64,000 nucleotides of DNA from Ctenosaura bakeri (GCA_948474755.1 CAOLHI010000420.1:124001-188000); one strand, 5' to 3'; numbered from the stretch's first letter, positions 1 through 11,005 are shown. The notes: generated from the letters alone by a model not told the origin. Numbers and translations are program-made.

Positions 1-162
1 ATGGAGACCTCATCCTAAATCTTCCAAAATTGGTCTAGCTAATGCGCTATATCGCTATATAAAGGGCATATTACAACAACAAGCTATTATCTCAGTATTC
101 TTCTGCTATTACCTCCAAGCAGCGATTGGAGAAAAGGAGCTATTTAAAACTAAACAAGGTGT

Positions 163-349
163 TGCTGGTGTGGTGTACTGGTCTGAGCATTGAACTACAA
201 CCCTGGAAACCGGAGTTCGATTCCCCACTCAGCCATGGAAACCCACTGGGTGACCTTGGGCAGGTCACATACTTTCAGCCAAGAAAGCCTCATAATAAGT
301 TCATGATTGGGTCTCCATAAGTCAGAAACGACTTGAAGGCACACAACAA
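163..349 (+). repeat. Sauria-type tRNA-derived SINE
   Basis: The head resembles a tRNA-derived pol III promoter (box-B-like GGAGTTCGATTCCCC near 211-225), followed by the body text CCATGGAAACCCACTGGGTG. The tail is BovB-like (CCATAAGTCAGAAACGACTT) and ends in ACACAACAA. This matches the squamate SINE family mobilised by BovB LINEs. Many further copies lie in the window on both strands. Confidence 0.88.
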
Positions 350-1051
350 TACTAACAAGGTATTGTAGTTGGATGAGTTTTGGGTTTCAGCACTCAAAGG
401 TCTTGCATGGAAGAGTTCTGGAACAAAATCATATTGTTACTCCCAATGAGAGTAGATTCACTGAATGAATCAAATTTATACAAGTGCTGGCATACCAAGT
501 TTCCCTTGAGTGAATGGGTTTATTCACTTAAAAGGGTTTATAACTAGACTGAAGTCTTGATGTGCAGAACAAGCAATATTTGCATAAACTTTTAAAGCAC
601 CATGTACAGTGATGGTGCTATGTTAATTAATTGATTAATAAACAGGAGCTCCAATATATGCTGACTACATATGGTTTCTTAACAAAAGTAACTATTTGGC
701 ATAAATTAACATAATTAAAGATTTTCACTACTGGTATTGATATATCAAAAGTTTGTGTGCTTGCTAACACTTAACACAATGAATTAATCTTAAAACAAAT
801 GTTTCAAGTGAGCATTCTTTCTCAGTATGTACACGGTGAGTGTAGGGCCAGTGTAATTAATCTAGCACTACCAAACTCAAGAGGGCAGTCTTGGGGAATT
901 GTGAGGACTGATTTTTACCGAGACTCCATTCCATTTGCAACATCCTCTACCAATATGCCACACCATTCCCAAGCAACACCCACACCCTGAAGCATGGGGT
1001 GGTGGTATTCTGTTCATAGGCAAAAGAATTAGGTCTAGGTCATTATGATTA
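350..1051. other. unassigned AT-rich sequence
   Basis: I see no gene, RNA or classifiable repeat here. The short open frame at 799-990 has no coding character and no splice context. Confidence 0.5.
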
Positions 1052-1510
1052 CAGTAGTTTGGGGCACAAAACCCTCACAAAAGTGAGAAAACTGCCAATA
1101 CCTTCCCCCATGATTCCCCTCCCATTCTCCTCCAGAGCTTCCCCCTCCCATTCCTTTGCCTCTGGACCCAGTGTTAGGAGTGGAGGAAGCAACCTAAAAG
1201 GCTTACAGGTACTTTCCCCTCAAACAGAGAAGAATTCTGGACTTCTAATTACTTCCAGTAGCCATCTTGAGAAAGGAGTACCTGACCAATCAGCAGCCAA
1301 TACACAGCGGAATATGCAACCACACGGCAGAGAGGCTACACGTCCAGCAGTGGAATGAGGGACTTCACTCATCCAAAAGGAAAAAAAATCAGTTTTAGCC
1401 CTTGCAAGCCTAGGGTGAAGGGATGGGATGGGAAGAGGAAGGGACAAACAGCTTTCTCATGAGTAATTAAATTTGCAAAGGTCAAACCCATGAATGTGGA
1501 GGGAGCACTG
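1052..1510. mobile_element. Tigger-like MITE, degraded copy
   Basis: Candidate ends are CAGTAG at the left and GAATGTGGAGGGAGCACTG at the right, each flanked by TA. The left interior (CTCACAAAAGTGAGAAAAC) resembles the left interior of the copy at 42888-43492. The right end matches the right ends at 43492 and 50283. TA duplications fit the Tc1/mariner (Tigger) superfamily. Assignment is by comparison of copies within this window. Confidence 0.5.
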
Positions 1511-1691
1511 TATTTTTTATGTCTTTTGTGGATTTGGACTCATTTTGGATGCCTGGATTTGAAACATTTTTGCCTAGGTCTTTACCTAATTGGAAGCCAG
1601 ATTTTGCCCTTACTACTTCCAAGCATTCTTCCCTACCTGCAACCCAGTCTCTTTCTGGCCAAGTTCTCACTGTCATGTGTTTTGACATAGA

Positions 1692-1840
1692 ATTTCCAAG
1701 TGGAATAAGAGGCAGGACTCCTGCACCTTTAATAGGTGCATGGGAGGGGGAGTTTCAGCAGTTGTTCTTTGTCACCTGCTGAAATCCTCTCTTTTAACAC
1801 AACCATTAAAGGTACAAGAGCCCTGCCCCTTATTTCACCT
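1692..1840. repeat. imperfect foldback repeat
   Basis: The left arm (GGCAGGACTCCTGCACCTTTAATAGG) pairs imperfectly with the right arm (CCATTAAAGGTACAAGAGCCCTGCC). The outer part, CCTTATTTCACCTGG, is shared with the palindrome at 2918-3060, so the two look like diverged members of one hairpin family. No target duplication is visible. Confidence 0.55.
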
Positions 1841-1844
1841 GGCG

Positions 1845-2322
1845 TCCTATCTGGAGACCACAACTCAAGAAGATACTGACAAGAAGCGGGTGACCAAAAT
1901 GGTAAAGAACCTAGAAGCCAAGTTTTATGAGGAACACTAGACTGGTACATTTAACCCGGAAATATAAAATTGAGAAGTGGTATGGTAGCCATCTTTAAAT
2001 ATCTGAAGGGCTGGCATGTAGAAGATGGAGCAAGCTTGTTTTCTGCAACTCCAGAGTATAAAGACATGAACCAATGCATTTAAAGTGTGAGAAAAGAGAT
2101 CCCATTTAAACATTAGGAAGAACTTCTTCACTGTAATCACTTTTCAGTGGTGGAGTAGATTGTCTCAGAAGATGGTGAATTCTCCATCTCTGAAGATCTT
2201 TAAACAGTTGTTGAGTGGGCATCTTTCAAGAGTGCTGCAGTTATGTATTTCTGCATGGCAGACTATTGGACCTGATGTTTCTTGCAGTCTCTTCCAGCTT
2301 TACAATTCCTTGATTCTGTGTT
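1845..2322 (+). mobile_element. CR1 LINE 3' end, old relic
   Basis: The plus strand carries degraded text of the CR1 reverse transcriptase C-terminus: remnants like TKMVKNLEAK, then an ATCTTTAAATATCTGAAGGG block, ACATTAGGAAGAACTTCTTCA, and a 3' region ending near ATTCTGTG. The order matches the better preserved CR1 at 39897-40456 read in reverse. Frameshifts and stops make it non-coding. It is 5'-truncated, as is usual for CR1. Confidence 0.7.
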
Positions 2323-2917
2323 AAACTAATTAGTCACAAAAGGAGAGGTGATTATCCATTTTGATTTCTAATTAGTGGGAAGATACAGCAACAGGAGTCA
2401 GGAAGTTCCAGGAAGATTCTTCTTACCTACCCATCCACTTTTTTCCACACTTCTTCTTTTTTTTGGATAAGCTACAGAAAACAAATTAAGTTGTTAGTGG
2501 GAATGTAATTTGCCTTCCTACAAAAACTGAAAGAGAGAGCATGGGGAGAGGAAGAGTGAATAGGAGGGAGAAGACTTGCCCTCCGGCTGAAAAAGAAAGG
2601 AGCTCATGAAGATTTCTCATGTTCTGCTGTCTCTGCCTGCAGACACCAAAACCGACATCAAAGAGAAATGAATGGAATATATCGGTCTCCCTATTTTGTC
2701 CAAAAGCTAGTGCTAAATTTAGTATGAATATTTCAGAATTACCTACTTTGTGGTTAAGGTTTAAACCAGAAAAAACACTTTTCATTCACAGGAAATAGCT
2801 TATTAATATGCATGCCTATACACAGCACTGATTTTAATTATTTACTAAAAGAAAATCTTGGTTCTTATTTTTCCAGATGTATTTATAGCAGTTTTGATGC
2901 AACTGCATGCCTCCAGG
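2323..2917. other. unassigned sequence
   Basis: Nothing recognisable was found here. The minus-strand frame at 2486-2785 has no family match that I know and no conserved-looking features. Confidence 0.45.
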
Positions 2918-3060
2918 TGTTTTAGCCTACATGCTGGATGGGGCTGATATTGAATTGCCAGGTGAAATAAAGGACAGGGCTCCTGTCCCTTATTTCACCT
3001 GGCAACCCAAGGCTGATAGGAGTTGCATCCAACATATCAGGAGGGCCAAACTGGTTTACA
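2918..3060. repeat. palindromic hairpin repeat
   Basis: The centre is a near-perfect palindrome: the arms TTGCCAGGTGAAATAA and TTATTTCACCTGGCAA enclose GGACAGGGCTCCTGTCC, itself nearly palindromic. The central stem is about 26 bp per side. Weaker symmetry (GCTGATATTG and CAAGGCTGATAGG) extends outward. A diverged relative lies at 1692-1840. Confidence 0.65.
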
Positions 3061-3166
3061 GAATGTTTGTATCTAAAGAGTCTATTTAGCTTTTTTCCTG
3101 CTGGCCACATATAGACCAATTCACAAATCAGTGACAACCTCTCAAGGGATCCCAGTTGCAGTCTTT

Positions 3167-3313
3167 GGCCATTTCCGTGCTAGCCTGTTATAGTGCTACG
3201 ATTCCACTTTCAGCATCCTATGGAATCTTGGGGTTTGCACTGCAAACCCCAGGATTCCATAGGATGTTGAAAGTGGAATAATAGCACTATAACAGGCTAG
3301 TGCGGAAATGGCC
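3167..3313. mobile_element. family A palindromic MITE
   Basis: This is a 147-bp element made almost wholly of two inverted arms of about 72 bp. It begins GGCCATTTCCGTGCTAGCC and ends GGCTAGTGCGGAAATGGCC, with almost no loop. The core TATAGTGCTA..ATTCCACTTTCA is shared with the copies at 22344, 44224, 44788, 46497 and 63044. No ORF is present, so it would need an enzyme supplied from elsewhere. The flanking triplets (TTT and TTC) do not match exactly. Confidence 0.82.
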
Positions 3314-4379
3314 TTCTACTCCTCAAAAATAGCAGTGTAACTAACAAGAAAAGAGAAGTGGAAACAACAATAAAATGCATAAAATAGAAGAACAGAGATG
3401 GCATTGAAGACTAGCAAGAGTGGAAGAGTGAGGGAGGCAGATGGAGAGAGGTTGCATGAGTGAAACCAGTTATGTAAAAAAAAAAACAAAAGTTAAGAAT
3501 AGCAAATAAAAACTCATACAGCTCCCCTACTCTAAACTGTTCTGAAAAGGAAGAGTTCAGGAGCTGGACCAGGGGAGGAAATCTGTGGCCCTCCATATGT
3601 TGTTGGATCATTCTAGTCTGAAGAATAAAGATGAATATGGTGTAAGGGAGAGAGCTGCCTCCAAAAATAGAGTATTTAGGTGTGAATGGGAATGGGTGGA
3701 CCTCTTGATGTTGTTAGACTACAGTTCCCACCATCCTTGATAATTGGCCACACCATTTGAGGCTGGTGGGAGTTAGGAATCTTAACACCTGAAGTTCCAT
3801 TCCTGTTTTACATAAGGTTGGCCCATGAAAAAGTGTCACATTTTCCTGCTCTTTGTCTTTTATTTTATGTCTGATTGTTTAGACTGGGTAAGAAATAATA
3901 GTTAGCTTGGAGTCCCATGTGTGCTGGTGTTGTAATCAGTAAACCAGATCCCCGCTTTTAAACAGTATTAAAGTGGAGATACCACAGGACCTGTTTTCAA
4001 CATCAACAGCCTGAAACTATGCATGTTCATTCAGACATAAGTCCCACATTGTGCCTGCTTTCAGGCTATAGATGTTGAAAGGACACTCTGCTGTATCCCT
4101 GTTATTTAACGCAAGGGTGAGCAGATTGTGCCTTCCACATGTTGTTGGACGGCAGTTTCTCTGGCCTTCTAAATATTGTTGGATTGCAACTTCTGCTGTC
4201 CCTCACCATTGCTTACGTTAGCTAGGCTGGTGCGCATGGCAATACAAAATGTCTGATTACAAGGAAACTCGGTGGTTACAATAGCTTCTCTGACTGCTAT
4301 TCCATTTCTGGAAAAAATTGAAAGTGGTAATTGTGACCTACAAATACTATGTGCCTTGGTCCCAGACTGCCTGAAATGC
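3314..4379. other. old foldback-repeat fragments
   Basis: Pieces at about 3695-3815 and 4110-4200 (TGTTGTTAGACTACAGTTCC, CCACATGTTGTTGGAC) resemble a common squamate foldback repeat that pairs 'ACTACAACTCCCA' with its complement. They are too diverged for boundaries. The rest shows nothing recognisable. Confidence 0.4.
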
Positions 4380-4720
4380 TGTATCTCTGTGTATGAACCT
4401 GCTTAAGTTTTGAGATCTTCAGGAGGAAGCTTTCTCTAGGTTCCACCACCATCACAGACACATGAGAGGGTGTTCCTGGTGGCTGCTCCCAGGCTGTGAA
4501 ATTCCCTCCCATGGGAGGATAACCTGACGCCTCCCTGCCCCACCACTCTCTTTCTGTCACCAGACAACAATCTTAGACAAGACTTTGGCCATTAAGAAGT
4601 TGTTGTGGGAGGGTCTTTTAATGGTGTGTGTGTCTATGTGCTGTATCCTCGCTGTTATCTTTTAAATGTTTTTAAATTAGTACTGTTTATAATAGGATAG
4701 TTTATTTAATAGTTTTTAAA
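4380..4720 (+). mobile_element. L2 LINE 3' end, relic
   Basis: The plus strand reads GTGGCTGCTCCCAGGCTGTG then AATTCCCTCCC, a degraded form of the AA(W)NSLP motif at the C-terminus of L2 reverse transcriptase. It is followed by the TTTTAAATGTTTTTAAATTA-type 3' tail typical of L2. Stops interrupt it. Confidence 0.55.
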
Positions 4721-4810
4721 AACTTTTCTTTCTATTATAATAGGACTTTAGTTGTCTTTTGTTTTAATCTGTGCCATGAACTATCATCTTCCTATAGTGG
4801 AAGAAAGGTA

Positions 4811-5788
4811 GGATCATGCCATACTCCCCCATGCTTTGATCTGGTTTAATTGGCGAGATATGGTTTAATTGGCAAAATACACTAATTGGCATAAAGTATA
4901 CCCTGCTATGGCTATATGGCCATGCCATATAAGAGGAAGGGGCTGGCCAAACACATGCATTGTGAATTAGGTCAGAAACGCCCTCTAGGCGTATCCAGGT
5001 CATAGGAAATCACCAGAAACTCCAGGGATAATAGGCTTGCAGTTAACTTTAATGACTCAGCTTCTTAGAGACAATAGTATCTGGGAGATTCCCACAAGAC
5101 GGCTGACTTTTTCAATTCCTTTCCCTCTGATGAAGCAAGCTTCCCTTTTTGTCCTCATACCTATCCAACAAGTACTGAGCTATCGGGACAGTCATTAGCA
5201 CTTTGTCATCTAACACTAAGACCATAAGCCTACACCGGATCTCATTGTCCATTCTGCAAACTCCATTGTTTACCCTGCTAGAGAGCCATTAACACTCTCA
5301 ACCTCCAGGCAGAAACAGGGTATTTACACCCCAGTTTTTGCCAGCCAGCTCTCAGTACATTGATTTCTGGTTGCCACTCTGCTGCTCTGATTCCCAATTG
5401 TATACTGTCCTTAGACTTGCATTGAAGCCACATCGCTGCTTCTTCACTGCTCTTCTGGATTGGTAATTATCACCCACTTTGCCCTGAAATCTCACTATCC
5501 AAAAGGTTTCCTCCCTTTTCCTTCAGTTAGCCTTGTGTGATTGCATGACTGCTTAGATCTTGTGTGTGTGTGTGTGATTGCAATTCCCCTAATGAAACAC
5601 AATTAAGCTTACATTTGGATCTCTGGCTGATTCTTCCCTGCACTAGTACTGGTAGACACTACTGTAAAAAAACTCACTAGGTTACCCCCCTCTTGCAGGC
5701 TTCCTCTTTGTGTTAATATTCCCTACTGTTTCATGGAGGTATTGGCATTGCAAGTGGACCCCTGAGTCACCCATATTTTGGAGTAACA
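4811..5788 (+). mobile_element. solo LTR, copy 1
   Basis: This stretch is collinear with the LTR at 39187-40715 once the CR1 in that copy is removed. Shared blocks include ATGGTTTAATTGGCAAAAT, GGATAATAGGCTTGCAGT, ATTGGTAATTATCACCCA, CTTGTGTGATTGCATGA-GTn, and an end in AGTAACA. The length (about 978 bp) agrees with the other copy (about 962 bp without the CR1). The TATA region is decayed. No internal coding sequence adjoins it, so it is a solo LTR, older than copy 2. Confidence 0.72.
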
Positions 5789-6837
5789 TTATTGTTTAAA
5801 TAAATAAACTGACCTAGAGGATCACAAATGGACCCCACCGTTTAAAAAATCCTTTAAAGGCAGGCTGGGTAGTTTGTTGCTCTCTTGAATAGTCTTTGAA
5901 TAGCGGTTCCCCCCATCCTTCACCATAGGCTGTGCTGGTAAGGACTAATGATGGTTGCAGTCTACCCCGCTTTAAACAGAGTCAAAGGCATTTATCATTT
6001 TAGAACATAGTTCCTCTCTGTTCTTTATCATTTACTTCCTTATATCTTCCTAAAGTGGATTCAGCCCACTAAGTTCTTCATTTTAAAAATATACTCTTCT
6101 TAAGAATTGTTTGTGTACATATTTCCAACATACAAGCATGTTTATTTTTTCTGCAAACAAGATGCATTATTTTTTGTAAGCCCCATTTCATTGCCACCAG
6201 GATTCACATTTGGCTGTGACTACCAAGCATTAAATTTCCTTAAGTCAGTATTGCCTGCCTTTGCTCATATGTATTTCTTTGGAAATGTTCTATCCAGCCA
6301 TGACTAAAAACTATAATCTGGCTCAGTTCGATGTGCAGTAAATACTCGTTCGTTCCACCCTGTTGTGTACAGTGCAGAGCAAAAGGCAAACAAGTAAACC
6401 AAACAGCTGGATCAAATCTGTTACTGTAATGTCTGCATGTCATCTGGAGGTCAATTCCAGATTAACATCTGGACCTTGCCTAGCTAGACAAGGACTACTG
6501 TTAATATAATGCATAGCATATGTTTCATGCCTTGCATGTCATATAAATTATTCAGTTTCAACAGTGGGATATTGCCCTAGGAGACCTGCCTGCTTAGGCA
6601 AGAACATTTCCCTGTGAGATAATGGAGGAGGGTGCAGAGCAAAGAATGTAACTTGCCAAGACGAAAGAATTTTAATTTGCCACAAAGTCTGTCGGTCTGA
6701 AGATCACTGCTTATTCTAGGACTCTGCTTCTTTTCCTACAGTTTATGCATTGTAGCCCAGGAGGTTGTTTCTCCATATTCTTTTGAACGCTGTCTCCCTC
6801 CTCCTCCTCCTCCCCTCCCCCTGTGTGTGCGCGTACG
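5789..6837. other. unassigned sequence
   Basis: No recognisable gene or repeat. A CTCC-rich run at about 6790-6820 precedes the SINE at 6838. Confidence 0.45.
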
Positions 6838-7175
6838 TGCGCCTTCAAGTTGTCTGTTGACTTATGGCAACCCCATGAATTTCATAGGGTTTTCTCTGGG
6901 CAAGGAATACTTAGAGGTGATTTTGCTGGTTTCTTCCTCTGAAATATAGCCTACAGCACTTGCTCTTTGTTGGCAATCTCCTATCCTGGCTGGATGGCCA
7001 TCTGTTGGGAATGCTTTGATGGGTGTTCCTGCATAGCAGGGGGTTGGACTCAATGGCCCCTGGGGTTTCTTCCAACTCTTATGATTCTATGATTCTATCC
7101 AGGTACTAATCAGGGCTGACCCTACTTAGCTTCCAAGATCAGATGGAATCTGGTTTCTTTAGGATGTTTAGGCCC
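6838..7175 (-). repeat. 5S-rRNA-derived SINE, split by CR1
   Basis: Read on the minus strand, the right part (7101-7175) carries the 5S rRNA internal promoter text: the complement of GATCTTGGAAGCTAAGTAGG and CAGCCCTGATTAGTACCTGG. The left part (6838-6986) is the rest of the 5S-like head, the body and the BovB-like tail (complement of CCATAAGTCAACAGACAACT). A CR1 end at 6987-7094 interrupts it. A second copy lies at 62700-62920. Confidence 0.8.
6987..7094 (+). mobile_element. CR1 3' end nested in 5S SINE
   Basis: The text TGGCTGGATGGCCATCTGTT, then CAGGGGGTTGGACTCAATGG and a terminal ATGATTCTATGATTCT repeat, is the CR1 3' end. CTATCC lies just before it (6981-6986) and again at 7095-7100, after which the host SINE resumes in register. 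The duplication may partly overlap the terminal CR1 octamer repeat. Confidence 0.8.
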
Positions 7176-7261
7176 ACCCTTTTTGAACTACTTTCTTTTC
7201 CAAAATCTAAAGACATCTGATTATTTACTAAAGCCCATTTAGAGTTTTTGAAAGTTGTTTT

Positions 7262-7345
7262 TGCATTTACAGCTCCCAGAATCCCTAGCCAGTATAGCCA
7301 ATGGCAAAGTTGGGTAGGAATTGTGGGAATTGTCATAGTTCCGGA
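7262..7345. repeat. foldback repeat fragment (family D)
   Basis: CAGCTCCCAGAATCCCTAGC and GGAATTGTGGGAATTGTCAT are imperfect inverted arms around AGCCAGTATAGCCAATGG. Similar arrangements occur at 21440-21540, 24865-24990 and 47268-47390. Confidence 0.5.
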
Positions 7346-8150
7346 TATGCTACAGTGATTAAGTTATCCAACATAGGATATTGTGATTCCGGTCCAAAGC
7401 TTGCCCTGCCATTAAGGAGAGGGAGACAGCTTCCCAAAGGAGAAGTTTTTGGGTATCCTGAAAGGGCAGCATGTTGGCAGGTTGTTGGGTTTTTTTTTTG
7501 TTTTTTTTTTGGCTTCCTAGGCTAGAGATTTTCTGCTTGATGTACCAAAGTAATTTGACTGGCCTTGGATACCATGCAGGATATTGGTTTGAGTGAGCAG
7601 GGCAGCGAAATGACTCAACTGGCCCTTTCAAGTCCCAGGCAGTTCAACTATGGGATGTTCAGCTATCATCTTCATTGACGCTACTTCCCAGTCTTGGTAT
7701 ACGACTACAAACCACTATTAGATGGGAGGCAGTGGCCCAGTTTGTACCTGAGGTGCTTTTTTCTAAATTCACAAGCAATGTAGCATTATGTTCCTGAATC
7801 CTACATGCCACCTTCCTTTAGCATGGTCCTAAAGAGAAGATGGGAAACATCTGCTTTCACTTTGGCTAACCATGATTTGTCATTGTATCTAAATGAGGAT
7901 AATATAAAGTTAGCATTAACGATACTTTTTAAGCCCACTGTGGTTAATAATCCTGGAGTATTTCAATAAACTGTACTGAACTACTAACTTCAGTTTTTCT
8001 CAGTAACAGCAAACTGTAGGGAGTTGAAAATGGAACAAGATGGTTCCAGTCTTCTCCTCATGCCTGAGCCAGAAGAGGAGGGAGAAGCATGTGAATTTTG
8101 ACTGTAAACAATGATAGATTTTGCCTTACTCAGCATGTTGGGATATATGA
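7346..8150. other. unassigned sequence
   Basis: Nothing classifiable apart from a T-rich run at about 7491-7511. The two opposing open frames at 7301-7631 are chance openings. Confidence 0.45.
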
Positions 8151-8338
8151 AGTGTATCAGCATGGTAGAGAATTTGGACTATGGCCCTGGAGACCAGGGT
8201 TTGATTCTCCACTTGGCCATGGAAACCCACCGGGTGACCTTGGGTTCCTCACACTCTCTCAGTCCCAGAAAATCCCTTGATAGGTTCACCTTAGGGTCAC
8301 CATAAGTCAGAAGCGACTTGAAGGCACACAACAACAAC
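8151..8338 (+). repeat. Sauria-type SINE
   Basis: A well-preserved copy. It has box-B-like GGGTTTGATTCTCC, CCATGGAAACCCACCGGGTG, the tail CCATAAGTCAGAAGCGACTT and a terminal (ACA)n-like ACACAACAACAA. The frames at 8098-8305 that run through it are not genes. Confidence 0.88.
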
Positions 8339-9154
8339 AGTCTGCATTCCTCTTAGTAATACCATATCAGGAATACAATCAGTATCATGCCTGCAGAGTG
8401 AATATCCTCATTAGCAAAGTGATATTGGATTAGACCTTTGTGTAAGTAGTTGTACAAAGTGGTTGCACACCTAGTTGTGCAACTGGCTACACAATTGCTT
8501 TGCACAACTGTTTGAAATTGTATTGGATACTCTTGTTGCACTAATTTTGGAACCATGAAATTGGTAGCATAATGACATAATTGGACAGAAGTCACAGTCT
8601 TTATTCTCATGCCATTCTCATTTTATAGAAGGGGAACTGAGCATGAGAACAGGACCAAGGGTTAAACCAGAAAGTGTGTATCTGATGTAGGAATCTAAAA
8701 CCCAGGATTCCCAAGCCTCTTTTATTTAGTAGACCACACTGTTTCTTGTAAAATAATTTTGGAAAAGATTCTCTTGGCATGGTTGATTTTAAACTAGAAA
8801 GCAAACGCTGTTACAACAAAAGGTTTGGGATGATTTGGATGTCTTAAGGGCTTGGCCTGTAACAGATGGCAAATGTAGAACAGTACAGATTAAGGTGGAA
8901 TAAATGATGAGTTGAAGAGAAAATGATAAAAAAGAAGCATCTGCTAACTTGAAAGGTGATGTATTATTCCGACCTGGGGGAGGGAGGGGAAGCTTGCTTC
9001 CTATGGAAAAATTCTCAAAAGCCTAAAGAGAAAAAAGATGTGAAGGAAACATATTCCATGCATTTTTTTTCAGCAAATAGAATAATTGTGAATTAATAGC
9101 AGTTCTTACTTAAGTGGAGTGTGGTTCTTCAAGCACATATTATGGGTTTTATTC
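8339..9154. other. unassigned sequence
   Basis: A local cluster of short direct and inverted copies of TGCACAACT and AGTTGTGCA lies at about 8440-8515. Otherwise I see nothing. Confidence 0.4.
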
Positions 9155-9235
9155 TGCATAGCTCAGTGGCAGAGTGCAGAAAGCAGATCCCAAATTCAAC
9201 CCTTGGTATTTCCAATTAAGATGGACTTCTAGTAG
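9155..9235 (+). repeat. tRNA-like SINE fragment
   Basis: GCATAGCTCAGTGGCAGAGT resembles a tRNA A-box region, followed by a degraded B box (AATTCAACCCTTGG). The same family is seen in reverse at 12215-12400 (GCTCTACCACAGCC). Too short and diverged to be a functional tRNA. Confidence 0.6.
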
Positions 9236-9616
9236 AACTGAAAATCACATGCATTCAAATATATTAAAAGGCCCCAATGGCTCCCCCCACATCCTCTTGA
9301 AAATAAACTTCAGAAGAAGAAGATTGTTAAGTGGATGAACTTACAGGGCTCCCAGTCATGGGGGGATTTGACTGAGTGCTCTGAGCATCCCCCTTCTGAC
9401 AAGAGTGGAGATGAGACATGCAAGGATGCTGGAAGTAGGGCAGACATACTTCGTTCCCAAGGTACAACTTAATAATTCCAGCTTAGAGCCTTCGAGAGAG
9501 TGCTTCCTGAAAAGGCTTTTTTATCTTGCAGTTGCTAGTGCAGGAGCACCACACATGCCTGGACTTCTTTGATCTGGCTGCTAAGACACATGTTTTAGTT
9601 ATATCCTGTTTAGATT

Positions 9617-10238
9617 GGCCCTTTCCGCACTGAGGCTTCTAGTGCAAGCGGGGGAGGCCGGCAAGCGCAAGAAGGCTCGTCCGGGAGGCTGCTGCTTCCC
9701 CCTCCTTCCTTCCGCAGGCGAAGGAACCAGCGGGGAAGCGGCACCGAAGGAGGCTTGCCGCGCAAGCCGCCCTCCCCCCGTGCGAAGCGGGAGACCTCGC
9801 GCCGGATTCCCACCCCGCGCGCGTGCCGGATTCCTCCCCCCGCGCGCCGGATTCCTCCCCCCCGCGCGCCGGATTCCTCCCCCCCACGCGCGCGAAGCGG
9901 GCGTCGTCGCGTCCCCCCGCGCGTGCGCGAAGCGGGCGGCGCGTCCGTCGCGCTACCTCCCCACCCCGCTCCTTCCTTCCGCAGGGGCGGAGGGAAGGAA
10001 GCGCGACCTGGCCGGCTCCCGGAGGCTCCGCACCAAAGGTAAGTGCAGGTGGGCTCCGGGAGCGTTGCGCGAGCGCGGGGTGATTTTCGCTTGTACACGA
10101 AAATCAAAAAACCCGCGCTCGTGCCGCTTCAGCCCCGTGAGCCGGGCGGAAGTGGGAGTGCGTCGTGCGGAGCGACGCTCCCACTCCCGCGAGGCTCACG
10201 GGGCTATCGCGTGCGCAAAGGCCCGTGCGAAAAGGGCC
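9617..10238. mobile_element. GC-rich palindromic DNA element
   Basis: A 622-bp, CpG-rich island in AT-rich surroundings. Its ends are inverted: GGCCCTTTCCGCAC at the left, and GTGCGAAAAGGGCC at the right. It contains a tandem array of CGCGCGCCGGATTCCTCCCC units (about 9820-9885). It also has strong nested hairpins: GAGCGCGGG..GATTTTCG with its complement (10072-10120), and AGCCCCGTGAGCC with GGCTCACGGGGCT (10132-10205). The open frames on both strands are by-products of GC content. It interrupts an L2 copy at the LDYC codons. Its termini resemble those of families A and C. Confidence 0.65.
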
Positions 10239-10640
10239 ACTGTCTGCATGGGGCTCCCTTCAGAAACTATTTGGAAACTTTTAGCTGGTCCAAAATACTG
10301 TGACCATTAACTGGTTAGAAGAAGCATGCATTTTGCTGTTTCTAGGTGCAATTCAAAGTGCTGTCCTTTAAAGTTTCATATAGCTAGGTCTTATTAATTC
10401 CTACACTGGTTAGATCTAAGTGAATGATAACATTCCATTATAAGGACCTGCCCAGGCTATGATATCTTCATAGGAGGCTCTTTTCTTATTCCTGCACCTT
10501 CACAGGTACATTTAGAAAAAATGCTAAAGAGGACTTTCTTGGTGAATGTTCTTGGATTGTGGAACTCCATGCCAAGAGAAGCTTAGCTGCTGCAGTAGCT
10601 TTAACTTGGCAAGCATAGTTTTCAAGTTTAGAGTTGCATT
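10239..10640 (+). mobile_element. L2 LINE 3' end, relic
   Basis: The flanks of the GC-rich element join as TTAGATT|ACTGTCTGCATGGGG, giving the L2 reverse transcriptase sequence LDYCLHG. Further on, TGCAATTCAAAGTGCTG (VQFKVL) and TTGTGGAACTCCATGCC (WNSMP) follow in the expected order. Many stops are present. Confidence 0.65.
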
Positions 10641-11005
10641 CACACCGAAACTGTGAACCTAAGTCTTCAAGGGAAGTATAACACTTCCAACACAGGCTAG
10701 ATCCCTGTCTCCTGATCTTCCGTTTAACTGATTCAGGATTCACTCTGTTTTGTCTGGATTAAGGTTTGTTTTGTTTGCCCTCACCCATTCTGTTATGGAC
10801 ATCAGAACTGAAGCAACCTCCTTCTATTTGGAATTTAATTTCAGAACTAAAAATACTTCCTTGTATGTAGATGGAAGGCAGAAGTTGAGTTGGGTGTCAT
10901 CAGCATACATTGGTTACATTCATTTTATGTATATAAGATCTATGAAGACTACAAGTTTTATGGTTTCTTTTCTTAAGGAACGGCTTATAAAATTCTAGAC
11001 TGAGA
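10641..11005. other. unassigned, possibly LINE-derived
   Basis: The 82-codon frame at 10750-10998 is open, but I do not recognise the protein and see no splice or promoter context. It follows directly on the L2 relic and may be repeat-derived. Confidence 0.3.

Noticed and set aside
3167..3313. A CRISPR-like or attachment-site repeat array
   Set aside because: The repeats are inverted within single dispersed elements, not regularly spaced direct repeats, and the genome is vertebrate.
9155..9235. A tRNA gene
   Set aside because: The A-box-like region is present, but the cloverleaf cannot be completed. It continues into SINE body text.
9610..10310. Large opposing open frames (up to 231 codons) suggesting a gene
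   Set aside because: All frames on both strands are open because the region is GC-rich and tandemly repeated. It has transposon-like inverted ends and sits in an L2 copy.
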